In this document: in pieces, positions 6,688-15,972 of the stretch
How positions within the stretch are numbered: position 1 is the stretch's first letter
How the letters are laid out: each line of letters begins with the position of its first letter
Source of the DNA: Streptomyces werraensis
GTDB taxonomy: Bacteria > Actinomycetota > Actinomycetes > Streptomycetales > Streptomycetaceae
Direction of reading: 5' to 3'
NCBI GenBank assembly: GCA_014656175.1
Contig: BNBX01000003.1
Span: forward strand, 11,034-56,544
Length of the DNA: 45,511 bases
The notes under the pieces: model-generated
The model's database searches: none
What the model saw: only the letters and a program-made list of their open reading frames with translations
Told to the model about the DNA's origin: nothing
Position numbers and translations under genes: made by a program

Positions 6688-8718
6688 GTGCAGCCACAAG
6701 GCGGACGAGGGAGCCGACGGGGCGAGGAGCCCCGCCACCCGGGGACGGTCGGCGCCACGGTCGTGGCCCGCACCCCTCGGAGCGCCACCGCCCCGGCCCC
6801 CGGCCCCGGCGCCCGCCGCGACGGCGCCGCCGCCCGGCCGGAGCGGCGTGAGGGCGGACGGCACGGACGTCCGCCCGCCCGGCCCGCGCCCGGCCTGCCC
6901 GAGTCGCCCTTACGGTCCCAGCTGCTCCGGCTCGCCGTGCTGCCGCCCGTCGCGGTGGCCCTGAGCGCCTGCGCCGCCGTGCTGTTCACCGTCCGCTCCA
7001 GCGGGATGCGGCCGAACGGCGCGCTGTGGACGGTGCTCGGCGGCGCCACCGCCGTGGCCCTCGCCGGCATCGTCATCGCCGCCGTGGCCGCCGAGCGCGC
7101 GGCCCGCTCCGTCCACGACCGCGTGGGCGTCCTGCGCCGCGCCACGGCACGGCGCGAGGCGGACCTGCACGCCCTCGTCGCGGCGCTGCGCAACGGCGAG
7201 CCGCCGCCCCCGCGCGGCCGGCGCACCGAACGCGGCGGCGACGGCGACGAGTTCGACCAGCTCTCCGCCGATCTCGCCCGCGCCCACGACGGCGCGGTCA
7301 CCGCCGTGGTGCAGGCGGCGCAACTCTCCAGCCAGGCGGGCAGCGAACAGAAGCTCGAGGTGTTCGTCAACCTCGCCCGGCGACTGCAGTCCCTCGTCCA
7401 CCGCGAGATCTCCATCCTCGACGAGCTGGAGAACGAGATGGAGGACCCCGATCTGCTCAAGGGGCTCTTCCACGTCGACCACCTCGCCACCCGCATCCGC
7501 CGCCACGCGGAGAACCTCGCCGTGCTCGGCGGGGCCGTCTCACGACGGCAGTGGAGCAACCCGGTGCCCATGACCGAGGTGCTGCGGTCCGCGATCGCCG
7601 AGGTCGAGCAGTACTCGCGGGTCAAGCTCGTGCCGCCGGTCGACGGCACCCTGCGCGGGCACGCGGTCGCCGACGTCATCCACCTGCTCGCCGAACTCGT
7701 CGAGAACGCGACCGTGTTCTCCGCCCCGCACACCCAGGTGCTCCTGCGGGCGAACCTGGTCACCTCCGGACTGGCCGTCGAGGTCGAGGACCGCGGCCTC
7801 GGGATGCCCGTCGGCGAGCAGGACCGGATGAACGCGCTGCTCGCCGACCCCGACCAGGTGCATGTCGCCAGCCTGCTGGCCGACGGCCGGATCGGCCTGT
7901 TCGTGGTCTCCCAGCTCGCCCGGCGGCACGGCATCCACGTCCGGCTGCAGACCAACATCTACGGCGGTGTGCAGGCCGTGCTGGTGGTGCCGCAGTCCCT
8001 GCTCGGCGGGGAACCGGCCGCCGTGACCGGGGCGCCGGGGACGACCGCGCTGCTGCCCCCTGCGGACGGCGGCACGGGACCGACGGGGCGTCACACCCCC
8101 GCGCTGTCCGGCACCTCGGACACACGGGAGAACGCGCAGCCCCCCACGCCGGCGACGGATTCCCACATCGGGGACGACCGGGCCGCCGGAAACACTCAAG
8201 CGTCCCCCCTCACCCCCGCCGCCCACCCCGGCCGGCCCCCGGCCGCGTCCCCCGACGACGTCGCCGTCCCGCCGCCGCTGCCCCTGCGCGGCGCCCGTAC
8301 CACCCGCCCCACCCCGGCCGAGGCCGTCCCCGGCGTCCACCACACCGGACACGCCCCGGGCACCGCGCCCGACGGACACCCCGCGCCCGACGGGCCGGGC
8401 GGCGGCACCGCCACGGCCGGGGACGCGCTCACCCCGCTCGTCCCCCGCACCACCCCCGTGCGCGGCACCATGGGCAAGCCCCAACTGCCCCGCCGCCGCG
8501 CCCAGGAGCACATCGCGCCACAGCTGCGCGACGGGCCCGCGCCCCGCCAGGACGGCGAGCACGTCGCAGGCCACGACCCCCAGCTGATGGCCGCCTTCCA
8601 ACGGGGCATCAGCCTCGCGGAGTCCGCGCCGGAGTCCCCCGCGCCCGCGCGGCCGGCCGCGCCCGCACCCCTGACCGACCACACCGCCCGGCACGACGGG
8701 AGCGCGTCCGCCGGATGA
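6688..8718 (+). CDS. cvnA: Conservon sensor-kinase-like membrane protein (CvnA), with a TTA codon
   Basis: A 676-residue protein with a disordered Pro/Arg-rich N-terminus, two membrane segments (about 79-101 and 113-134), a linker and a dimerisation helix with LVHREIS (His238). A GHKL ATPase domain follows, with N box HLLAELVENA (332-341), EDRGLGM (367-373) and a G-rich DGRIGLF (399-405). Residues from about 441 to the end form a long low-complexity Pro/Ala/Thr tail. The family resembles nitrate/nitrite-sensor kinases; phosphotransfer has not generally been shown. Codon 75 (6910-6912) is TTA, read only by the bldA tRNA. The GTG start follows a purine-rich GGAGCGGGGA. It is the first gene of a four- or five-gene unit that recruits a Ras-like GTPase. 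Confidence 0.88.
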   Translation: MQPQGGRGSRRGEEPRHPGTVGATVVARTPRSATAPAPGPGARRDGAAARPERREGGRHGRPPARPAPGLPESPLRSQLLRLAVLPPVAVALSACAAVLFTVRSSGMRPNGALWTVLGGATAVALAGIVIAAVAAERAARSVHDRVGVLRRATARREADLHALVAALRNGEPPPPRGRRTERGGDGDEFDQLSADLARAHDGAVTAVVQAAQLSSQAGSEQKLEVFVNLARRLQSLVHREISILDELENEMEDPDLLKGLFHVDHLATRIRRHAENLAVLGGAVSRRQWSNPVPMTEVLRSAIAEVEQYSRVKLVPPVDGTLRGHAVADVIHLLAELVENATVFSAPHTQVLLRANLVTSGLAVEVEDRGLGMPVGEQDRMNALLADPDQVHVASLLADGRIGLFVVSQLARRHGIHVRLQTNIYGGVQAVLVVPQSLLGGEPAAVTGAPGTTALLPPADGGTGPTGRHTPALSGTSDTRENAQPPTPATDSHIGDDRAAGNTQASPLTPAAHPGRPPAASPDDVAVPPPLPLRGARTTRPTPAEAVPGVHHTGHAPGTAPDGHPAPDGPGGGTATAGDALTPLVPRTTPVRGTMGKPQLPRRRAQEHIAPQLRDGPAPRQDGEHVAGHDPQLMAAFQRGISLAESAPESPAPARPAAPAPLTDHTARHDGSASAG

Positions 8719-8774
8719 CCACCCCCACCACCAGCGCTCCCGCAGACCTTCGTACCCCAAGGAGTCGATCCACC

Positions 8775-9209
8775 ATGGCGAGCGATGCGCCGACCGCCCA
8801 GGTATCCGACCTCGACTGGCTGATGAGCGGCCTCGTGCAACGCGTGCCGCACACCCGCAGCGCCGTCCTGCTGTCCTGCGACGGACTGGTGAAGTCCGTC
8901 CACGGCCTCGACCCGGACGCCGCCGACCACATGGCCGCCCTCGCCTCCGGCCTGTACTCCCTCGGCCGCAGCGCCGGCGTCCGCTTCGGCGACGGCGGCG
9001 ACGTCCGGCAGGTCGTCGTCGAGCTCGACTCGACACTGCTGTTCGTCACCACCGCCGGCTCCGGCACCTGCCTCGCCGTGACGGCCGGCCGCGAGGCCGA
9101 CGCGGCGGTGCTCGGCTACGAGATGGCGATGCTGGTCAAGTCCGTACGGCCGTACCTGACGACCGCTCCCCGGCAGCAGGGCGTCGAGCCCCCGGCGATG
9201 AGGCCTTGA
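8775..9209 (+). CDS. cvnB: Conservon roadblock/LC7-domain protein (CvnB)
   Basis: A 144-residue roadblock/LC7 protein, the MglB-like class that partners small GTPases. The hallmark opening LDWLMSGLVQRVPHTRSAVL and the later VVVELDSTLLFVTTAG are both visible. An alternative ATG at 8715 overlaps the cvnA stop. The ATG at 8775 is preferred because AAGGAG sits 10 nt upstream and the protein then begins near the conserved domain. In other conservons CvnB, C and D form a membrane-associated complex with CvnA; here the order is the usual one. Confidence 0.88.
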   Translation: MASDAPTAQVSDLDWLMSGLVQRVPHTRSAVLLSCDGLVKSVHGLDPDAADHMAALASGLYSLGRSAGVRFGDGGDVRQVVVELDSTLLFVTTAGSGTCLAVTAGREADAAVLGYEMAMLVKSVRPYLTTAPRQQGVEPPAMRP

Positions 9210-9583
9210 GCGTGCGGGCGGCCGGTGACGGGCCGTGGCTCGACGACGCGGCCGGCCGGCTGGTGCGCCCCTTCACGGTCAGCAACGGACGGACCCGCCC
9301 GACCGTCGCCCTCGACCTGATGTCGCAGGTGCGGGCCACCGGCGCCACCCCGCTCGGCTACCTCGGCCCCGAGCACGCACAGGCGCTCGACCTGTGCCGC
9401 GCCCCCGTCCCGGTCGCCGAGGTCGCCGCCCATCTCGGGCTGCCGGTGGCCGTCACCAAGGTGCTGCTGGCGGACCTCGTCGACTGCGGGGCGCTGACCG
9501 ACAAACCCCCCGCGTTCCACCACAACCCCACGGACCGGGCCCTTCTGGAGGCAGTGCTCGATGGACTACGACGACAGCTCTGA
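9206..9583 (+). CDS. cvnC: Conservon DUF742 protein (CvnC)
   Basis: A 125-residue DUF742 protein, a winged-helix-like fold found almost only in actinobacterial conservons. Recognisable parts are VRPFTVSNGRTRP near residue 20 and the helix-turn-helix-like EVAAHLGLPVAVTKVLLADL. The TTG start shares four bases with the cvnB stop (TTGA), which implies coupled translation; a GTG two codons in is an alternative. Its 3' end overlaps cvnD by 23 bp. Its exact role within the complex is unknown, and DNA binding is possible but unproven. Confidence 0.85.
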   Translation: MSVRAAGDGPWLDDAAGRLVRPFTVSNGRTRPTVALDLMSQVRATGATPLGYLGPEHAQALDLCRAPVPVAEVAAHLGLPVAVTKVLLADLVDCGALTDKPPAFHHNPTDRALLEAVLDGLRRQL

Positions 9584-10193
9584 CCGGGTCGACGGCGCCG
9601 GGCACGGCGGCGACGACCTGTTCCCGACCGCCCTCAAGATCCTGGTGGCGGGCGGGTTCGGGGTCGGCAAGACCACCTTCGTCGGCGCCGTCAGCGAGAT
9701 CGCGCCGCTCAGCACGGAGGAACTGCTGACCACCGTCAGCGCCGCCACCGACAAACTCGACGGCATCGAGAACAAGGTCGAGACCACCGTGGCCATGGAC
9801 TTCGGCCGCATCACCCTCGACCGCGAACACGTGCTCTACCTGTTCGGCACGCCCGGCCAGGAACGCTTCTGGTTCATGTGGGACGAACTGTGCGAGGGCG
9901 CGCTGGGCGCCGTGATCCTCGCCGACACCCGGCGCCTGGAGGAGTGCTTCGCCGCGGTCGACTTCTTCGAGCAGCGCGGCCTCGGATTCATCGTCGCCGT
10001 CAACGAGTTCGACGGCGCCCACCGCTACGACCCCGGGGAGGTGCGGGCCGCCCTCGACCTCCCCGACGAGGTGCCCGTCGTCCGCTGCGACGCCCGGATC
10101 TCCAGCTCCGGCGTGCAGACCCTGCTCACCCTCGTCCGCCATCTCATCGCGCATGCGCCCGCCACACCCACGGGATACGGCGCGCCCATGTGA
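9561..10193 (+). CDS. cvnD: Conservon Ras/MglA-like small GTPase (CvnD)
   Basis: A 210-residue P-loop GTPase. The Walker A motif GGFGVGKTT is at 31-39. The switch II region reads LFGTPGQERF (94-103), so the usual DxxG aspartate is absent, and the base-specificity motif is VNEFD (147-151) rather than NKxD. Both variants are normal for conservon GTPases. It starts inside cvnC, so the two are translated together. The CvnB roadblock protein is the likely partner controlling its nucleotide cycle. Confidence 0.9.
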   Translation: MDYDDSSDRVDGAGHGGDDLFPTALKILVAGGFGVGKTTFVGAVSEIAPLSTEELLTTVSAATDKLDGIENKVETTVAMDFGRITLDREHVLYLFGTPGQERFWFMWDELCEGALGAVILADTRRLEECFAAVDFFEQRGLGFIVAVNEFDGAHRYDPGEVRAALDLPDEVPVVRCDARISSSGVQTLLTLVRHLIAHAPATPTGYGAPM

Positions 10194-10250
10194 CCCCCAC
10201 ACCCCACGGAGCCCGTCCATGAATTTCGCCCACGCCCCGGGAGCCCGCCC

Positions 10251-10826
10251 ATGAGCTACGACCCGCCCCGCCCGGCCGGTCGGCTGCTGCTCACCCCGGA
10301 GGACCGGCAGGCGCCGGAGCGCACCCGCAGGCTGCGCCGGCTGGGACTCGGGGAGCATCCCGATCCCGAGCTGGACGCCTTCGCCCGCGGTCTCGCCGAG
10401 CTCACCGGGGCGCCGTACGCGGTGGTCAACCTCCCCGGCGAGCACGGGCAGTTCTTCGCGGGTCTGCACACCCCGGGCGTCGCCCCCGTCCTCCGCGGCG
10501 ACGGCACCGGCGCCCTGCTCGGCCGGGCACTGCCCCGTGACCACGGCTTCTGCCCGCACGTCATCGCCCGCGGCAGGGCGTTGGTGCTGGAGGACGTGAG
10601 TGACTACCCGCGCTTCGCGGGCAACGCGGTGGTGGACGAGTTCGGTATCCGCTCCTACATGGGCGCGCCGCTCACCGACGGCACCGGCATGGTCCTCGGC
10701 ACCGTCGCGGTCAGTGACGTACGGCCCCGCGGCTGGGGGCAGCCCGGCCTCGCCGCCATCAAGGCGCAGGCGGCGGAGCTCGCCGCACGGCTGGAGCGCC
10801 GGGAGAGCGACGGGCTGCCGCTGTGA
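10251..10826 (+). CDS. GAF-domain protein, fifth conservon gene
   Basis: A 191-residue soluble protein dominated by one GAF domain (about residues 40-185). Typical pieces are HGFCPHVI near residue 101, VLEDVSDYPRFAGN and IRSYMGAPL. No catalytic or output domain is attached. It follows cvnD by 57 bp in the same direction and probably belongs to the same transcript. Conservons often carry an extra fifth gene such as a cytochrome P450. A GAF protein here could sense a small molecule or redox signal for the kinase-like CvnA. Ligand and partner are unknown. Confidence 0.78.
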   Translation: MSYDPPRPAGRLLLTPEDRQAPERTRRLRRLGLGEHPDPELDAFARGLAELTGAPYAVVNLPGEHGQFFAGLHTPGVAPVLRGDGTGALLGRALPRDHGFCPHVIARGRALVLEDVSDYPRFAGNAVVDEFGIRSYMGAPLTDGTGMVLGTVAVSDVRPRGWGQPGLAAIKAQAAELAARLERRESDGLPL

Positions 10827-11009
10827 GACGCGGCGCGCGCCCAGGCCCGGACGGGTGACGCGTGAAGCAAAGCTGTGGCCGCGCTTAAGAAATCCTCGAT
10901 GGACCGGCGAGGGTGTCGTACGGCAGATTGCAGTCGATTCCACTCCTCTTCCCGGACCGGGGCGCTTCGGCATGCCCGCGCCCGGGACTCACCCTCAGGA
11001 GCCGTAGCG

Positions 11010-12041
11010 TTGAAGGCGCTGGTCAAGGAGAAGGCGGAGCCCGGGCTGTGGCTCACGGACGTCCCGGAGCCCGCCGTCGGACCCGGCGACGTGCTGATCA
11101 AGGTGCTGCGCACCGGTATCTGCGGCACCGACCTGCACATCCGGAACTGGGACGGCTGGGCGCAGCAGACCATCGACACCCCGCTCGTCCTCGGACACGA
11201 GTTCGTCGGCGAGGTCGTGGAGACCGGCCGGGACGTCCCCGACGACATCAAGCCCGGTGACCGGGTCAGCGGCGAGGGCCACCTGGTGTGCGGCAAGTGC
11301 CGCAACTGCCTGGCCGGCCGCCGCCACCTCTGCCGGGCCACCGTCGGCCTGGGAGTCGGGCGCGACGGCGCGTTCGCCGAGTACGTCGTGCTGCCCGCGA
11401 CGAACGTCTGGGTGCACCGCGTCCCCGTCGACCTCGACGTCGCCGCGATCTTCGACCCGTTCGGCAACGCCGTGCACACCGCGCTGTCCTTCCCCCTCGT
11501 CGGTGAGGACGTCCTGATCACCGGCGCCGGACCGATCGGCCTGATGGCCGCCGCCGTGGCCCGGCACGCCGGCGCGCGCAACGTCGTCATCACCGACGTC
11601 AGCGAGGAGCGCCTGGAGCTCGCCCGCAAGATCGGCGCGACCCTGGCGCTGAACGTCGCCGAGTCGACGATCGCCGACGGGCAGCACACCCTCGGCCTGC
11701 GCGAGGGCTTCGACATCGGACTGGAGATGTCCGGCCGCCCCGAGGCGATGCGCGACATGATCGCCAACATGACGCACGGCGGCCGCATCGCCATGCTGGG
11801 CCTGCCCGCCGAGGAGTTCCCCGTCGACTGGGCCCGCGTCGTCACCTCGATGATCACCATCAAGGGCATCTACGGGCGTGAGATGTTCGAGACCTGGTAC
11901 GCCATGTCGGTGCTGCTCGAGGGCGGACTGGACCTCGCCCCCGTGATCACCGGCCGCTACTCCTACCGCGACTTCGAGGCCGCCTTCGAGGACGCCGCCG
12001 GCGGCAAGGGCGGCAAGGTCATCCTCGACTGGACCGCGTAA
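11010..12041 (+). CDS. tdh: L-threonine 3-dehydrogenase
   Basis: A 343-residue zinc- and NAD-dependent medium-chain dehydrogenase that oxidises threonine to 2-amino-3-ketobutyrate. Catalytic-zinc residues are Cys38 and the GHE motif at 62-64. The structural-zinc cysteines are at 94, 97, 100 and 108. The Rossmann motif is GAGPIG (172-177). The TTG start is chosen because AGGAG lies 8 nt before it and the protein then matches the usual length of about 341; the frame is open further upstream but the residues there are not family-like. kbl follows 27 bp later and consumes the unstable product, making a two-gene threonine-to-glycine operon. Confidence 0.93.
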   Translation: MKALVKEKAEPGLWLTDVPEPAVGPGDVLIKVLRTGICGTDLHIRNWDGWAQQTIDTPLVLGHEFVGEVVETGRDVPDDIKPGDRVSGEGHLVCGKCRNCLAGRRHLCRATVGLGVGRDGAFAEYVVLPATNVWVHRVPVDLDVAAIFDPFGNAVHTALSFPLVGEDVLITGAGPIGLMAAAVARHAGARNVVITDVSEERLELARKIGATLALNVAESTIADGQHTLGLREGFDIGLEMSGRPEAMRDMIANMTHGGRIAMLGLPAEEFPVDWARVVTSMITIKGIYGREMFETWYAMSVLLEGGLDLAPVITGRYSYRDFEAAFEDAAGGKGGKVILDWTA

Positions 12042-12068
12042 GTCATCTGCCTTCCAAGGAGCATTGCG

Positions 12069-13268
<1,200 letters not shown>

Positions 13269-13288
13269 CCGTCGCGCACCGCTGCATT

Positions 13289-13305
13289 TGAGACAATCGA
13301 TCTCA
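13289..13305 (+). promoter_or_regulatory. Dyad overlapping the lysR start codon
   Basis: TGAGA-N7-TCTCA is a perfect inverted repeat of the T-N11-A kind bound by LysR proteins. It ends on the first base of the ATG. A -10-like GACAAT (13292-13297) sits exactly 7 nt before the ATG, so the transcript may be leaderless and autorepressed. Confidence 0.5.
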
Positions 13306-14210
13306 TGATCGAAGCGCGGCGGCTCCACATCCTCCGTGCGGTGGCGGACCATCGCACGGTCACCGCGGCGGCCGCCGCGCTGTACCTCACCCCCTCGGCC
13401 GTCTCCCAGCAGCTCACGGCGCTGGAGCAGGAGACCGGCCACCGCCTGGTCGAGCGCGGCGCCAAGGGCGTACGGCTGACCCCGGCCGGGGAGATCCTGC
13501 TCAGCCACACCAACGCGGTCCTCGCCCAGCTGGAACGCGCGGAGGCCGAGCTGGCCGCGTACGGGGCGGGGGAGGCCGGCACCGTCACGGTCGCCGCCTT
13601 CGCCACCGGCATCGCGCAGGTCGTGGCCCCGGCCGTGGCCAGGCTCGCCGCCTCGGCGCCCGGCATCCGCATCCGGGTGCAGGACGCCGAGGGCGACGCG
13701 AGCCTCCCGATGGTCCTGGACCGCCAGGTCGACGTCGCCGTGGCCGTCGAGTACCGCGGGGCGCCGCCCGCCGACGACCCGCGCCTCACCCATGTCCCGC
13801 TCTACGCCGAGCCGTTCGACGCGGTCGTCCCCCTCACCCACCGGCTGGCCGACGGTCCCGAGGTGCCGCTCGCGGAGCTGGCCAAGGACCCCTGGATCGG
13901 CCCGTACCCCGGCAACCCCTGCCATGACGTGGTGGTGCTGGCCTGCGAGAACGCCGGATTCCAGCCGCGTCTCGAGCATTCCTCGGACGACTTCCGCGCG
14001 GTCGTCGCCCTCGCCTCCGCCGATGTCGGCGTGGCCCTCGTGCCCCGGTCGGCGCTGCGAGGGATGGATCTCACGGGCGTGGTGGTGCGCCCGGTCGACG
14101 GGGTGGCGCCCACACGCCGGGTGTTCGCCGCCGTGCGCCGGGGCGCGGAGGGGCACCCGCTGATCCGCCCCGTGCTGGACGCGCTTCGCGCGGCGGCCGA
14201 GGACGCCTGA
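13305..14210 (+). CDS. LysR-family transcriptional regulator
   Basis: A 301-residue LysR protein. The winged helix-turn-helix is at about 3-62, with recognition segment LTPSAVSQQLTALEQETG and the wing RGAKGVRLTPAG. A periplasmic-binding-fold effector domain follows from about 90. It starts 36 bp after kbl and may be read from it as well as from its own start-proximal element. The placement suggests a link with threonine/glycine metabolism, but that is an inference. There is no clear ribosome-binding site before the ATG, consistent with a leaderless message. Confidence 0.88.
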   Translation: MIEARRLHILRAVADHRTVTAAAAALYLTPSAVSQQLTALEQETGHRLVERGAKGVRLTPAGEILLSHTNAVLAQLERAEAELAAYGAGEAGTVTVAAFATGIAQVVAPAVARLAASAPGIRIRVQDAEGDASLPMVLDRQVDVAVAVEYRGAPPADDPRLTHVPLYAEPFDAVVPLTHRLADGPEVPLAELAKDPWIGPYPGNPCHDVVVLACENAGFQPRLEHSSDDFRAVVALASADVGVALVPRSALRGMDLTGVVVRPVDGVAPTRRVFAAVRRGAEGHPLIRPVLDALRAAAEDA

Positions 14211-14253
14211 GAAGCCCTTTCGTGCCGCTCATATTCGGGATACAGTCCCGGAT

Positions 14254-14832
14254 GTGAAACAAGAGCAGGGTGTCTCCGATCCCGTCGACGTGCGCCTCGG
14301 CGCGCGGCTGGCCGAACTGAGGGCCGAACACGGCTGGTCGCTGGGGGAGCTGGCGGAGCGCAGCGGCGTCAGCCGGTCCACGCTGTCGCGCGCGGAGCGG
14401 GCCGAGACCAGCCCCACCGCGTCCTTGCTGAACCGCCTCTGCGCCGTCTACGGCCGCACCATGTCGCAGCTGCTCAGCGAGATCGAGGCGCAGCCTGCGC
14501 CGGTGGTGCGCGCCGCTGACCAGCCGGTGTGGCGGGACAAGGCCTCCGGGTTCGTCCGCCGCTCCGTGTCCCCGCCGCACGCCGGACTGCGCGGCGAACT
14601 CGTCGAGGGCCGCCTCACCGCCGGCGCGGACATCCCCTACGACCGGCCGCCCGTCCCCGGCCTGGAACAGCACATCTGGGTGCTCGAAGGCGCCCTCGCC
14701 GTCACCGTCGGGGACACCGAGCATGTCGTGGGCGAGGGCGACTGCCTCCGGCTGCGCGTCTGGGGCCCCACCCGCTTCCGCTGCCCCGGCCCCGAGGACG
14801 TCCGCTACGCACTGGCGGTGGTGCGCCCGTGA
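14254..14832 (+). CDS. XRE-family regulator with C-terminal cupin domain
   Basis: A 192-residue protein. An XRE-type helix-turn-helix spans about 10-70 (LGELAERSGVSRSTLSRAER), followed by a small cupin barrel to the end (LEQHIWVLEGALAVTVGD). In this family the cupin binds a small metabolite and the HTH represses a neighbouring gene. A -10-like TACAGT (14241-14246) lies 7 nt before the GTG, suggesting a leaderless transcript. The stop codon overlaps the GTG of the acetyltransferase gene, so the two are coupled and the regulator probably controls that enzyme. Confidence 0.85.
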   Translation: MKQEQGVSDPVDVRLGARLAELRAEHGWSLGELAERSGVSRSTLSRAERAETSPTASLLNRLCAVYGRTMSQLLSEIEAQPAPVVRAADQPVWRDKASGFVRRSVSPPHAGLRGELVEGRLTAGADIPYDRPPVPGLEQHIWVLEGALAVTVGDTEHVVGEGDCLRLRVWGPTRFRCPGPEDVRYALAVVRP

Positions 14833-15380
14833 ACGTCGAGCGCCCCGACGCCGCCCGGCTCGCGGAAATGACCGGCGCGCTGGCCGACCTGCTCACCGAC
14901 ACCGTGGACGGCGGCGCGTCCGTCGGCTTCCTCGCCCCGCTCGACCGCGTGGCCGCCGTCGCCTGGTGGACCGAGCGGTGCGCGGCGGTCGCCGCCGGAC
15001 GCCTCACGGTGTGGACGGCGTCCGAGGAACCCGGCCGGGTGCTGGGCACCGTGAGCCTCGCCCTGCCCGCCGACAAGCCGAACAGCGCGCACCGCGCCGA
15101 GCTGGTGAAGCTGATGGTGCACCGCACGGCCCGCGGCAAGGGCCTCGGCCGCCGGCTGCTGGCGGTCGCGGAGGAGGCTGCGGCCGCCGACGGCATCACG
15201 CTGCTGCACCTGGACACCGAGACCGGCAGCCCCGCCGAGCACCTGTACCGCACGTCCGGCTGGACGGAGGTGGGCGCGATCCCCGACTACGCGGCGGACC
15301 CGGGCGGGGTGCTGCGGCCGACGACGATCTACTACAAGAGGCCGGCTCTTTCGGGTTCGCGGGAGGGCAACACCCCATAG
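14829..15380 (+). CDS. GNAT-family N-acetyltransferase
   Basis: A 183-residue GNAT protein. The acetyl-CoA loop lies around RTARGKGLGRRLLAVAEE (about 99-116), preceded by the beta strand ELVKLMVH. A C-terminal HLYRTSGWTEVG completes the fold. The GTG start overlaps the preceding stop by four bases (GTGA). XRE-cupin/GNAT pairs recur in actinobacteria and often concern toxic amines or antibiotics. The acceptor substrate cannot be told from sequence. Confidence 0.85.
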   Translation: MNVERPDAARLAEMTGALADLLTDTVDGGASVGFLAPLDRVAAVAWWTERCAAVAAGRLTVWTASEEPGRVLGTVSLALPADKPNSAHRAELVKLMVHRTARGKGLGRRLLAVAEEAAAADGITLLHLDTETGSPAEHLYRTSGWTEVGAIPDYAADPGGVLRPTTIYYKRPALSGSREGNTP

Positions 15381-15483
15381 GGGCGGGGAACCGCGCGACC
15401 GGGGACCCGGGGGCGGAGTCCCCGGAACCGGGGGGGCGGGCACCGAACGGTGACTGTCGGTCCCACCCGCTACCGTGCCTGCC

Positions 15484-15843
15484 ATGCCGGATGCCGAAGA
15501 CGTACGACGGATCGCCCTGTCCCTGCCGGACACGACGGAGAAGACCGCCTGGAGCATGCCCACGTTCCGGGTCGCGGGGAAGATGTTCGCCACCCTGCCC
15601 GAGGACGAGACGTCGATCGCCGTGCGCTGCCCCAAGGAGGAGCGGGACGAACTGGCCCTCGCCGAGCCGGGGAAGTTCTGGATCGCGGACCACGAGGCGC
15701 AGTTCGCGTGGGTGCGGGTCCGGCTCGCGGCCCTGGAGGACGAGGACGAACTGCGGGACATCCTCGCCGACTCCTGGCGCCAGGCCGCCCCGGCCCGGCT
15801 GCTCGAGGCGTACCCCCGGCTGGGGCTGCCACCGGAAGGCTGA
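15484..15843 (+). CDS. MmcQ/YjbR-family protein
   Basis: A 119-residue protein of the MmcQ/YjbR group (double wing, DNA-binding-like fold, function unknown). Family features are the opening DVRRIALSLPDT, a central FRVAGKMFATL with a short hairpin, CPKEERDEL and a terminal helix rich in Arg/Leu. A GTG three codons upstream (15475) is possible. The ATG at 15484 is chosen because a -10-like TACCGT (15471-15476) sits exactly 7 nt before it, the spacing expected for a leaderless start. No partner gene is evident. Confidence 0.72.
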   Translation: MPDAEDVRRIALSLPDTTEKTAWSMPTFRVAGKMFATLPEDETSIAVRCPKEERDELALAEPGKFWIADHEAQFAWVRVRLAALEDEDELRDILADSWRQAAPARLLEAYPRLGLPPEG

Positions 15844-15972
15844 CGGAGCCGGGGCCGTACGGCCCCCTCCCGTTGTCAGTGCGCCGTGGCATGATCCCGA
15901 TCACGCGTGGCCGCCGGGTCCGGAGGGGGGTCCCGGCGGCGCGCCGCGCGTGTTCCCGCTGCGACGTCCGGC

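Noticed and set aside
10875..11009. A 45-codon N-terminal extension of tdh
   Set aside because: The extra residues are not family-like, and a good ribosome-binding site stands directly before the TTG at 11010.
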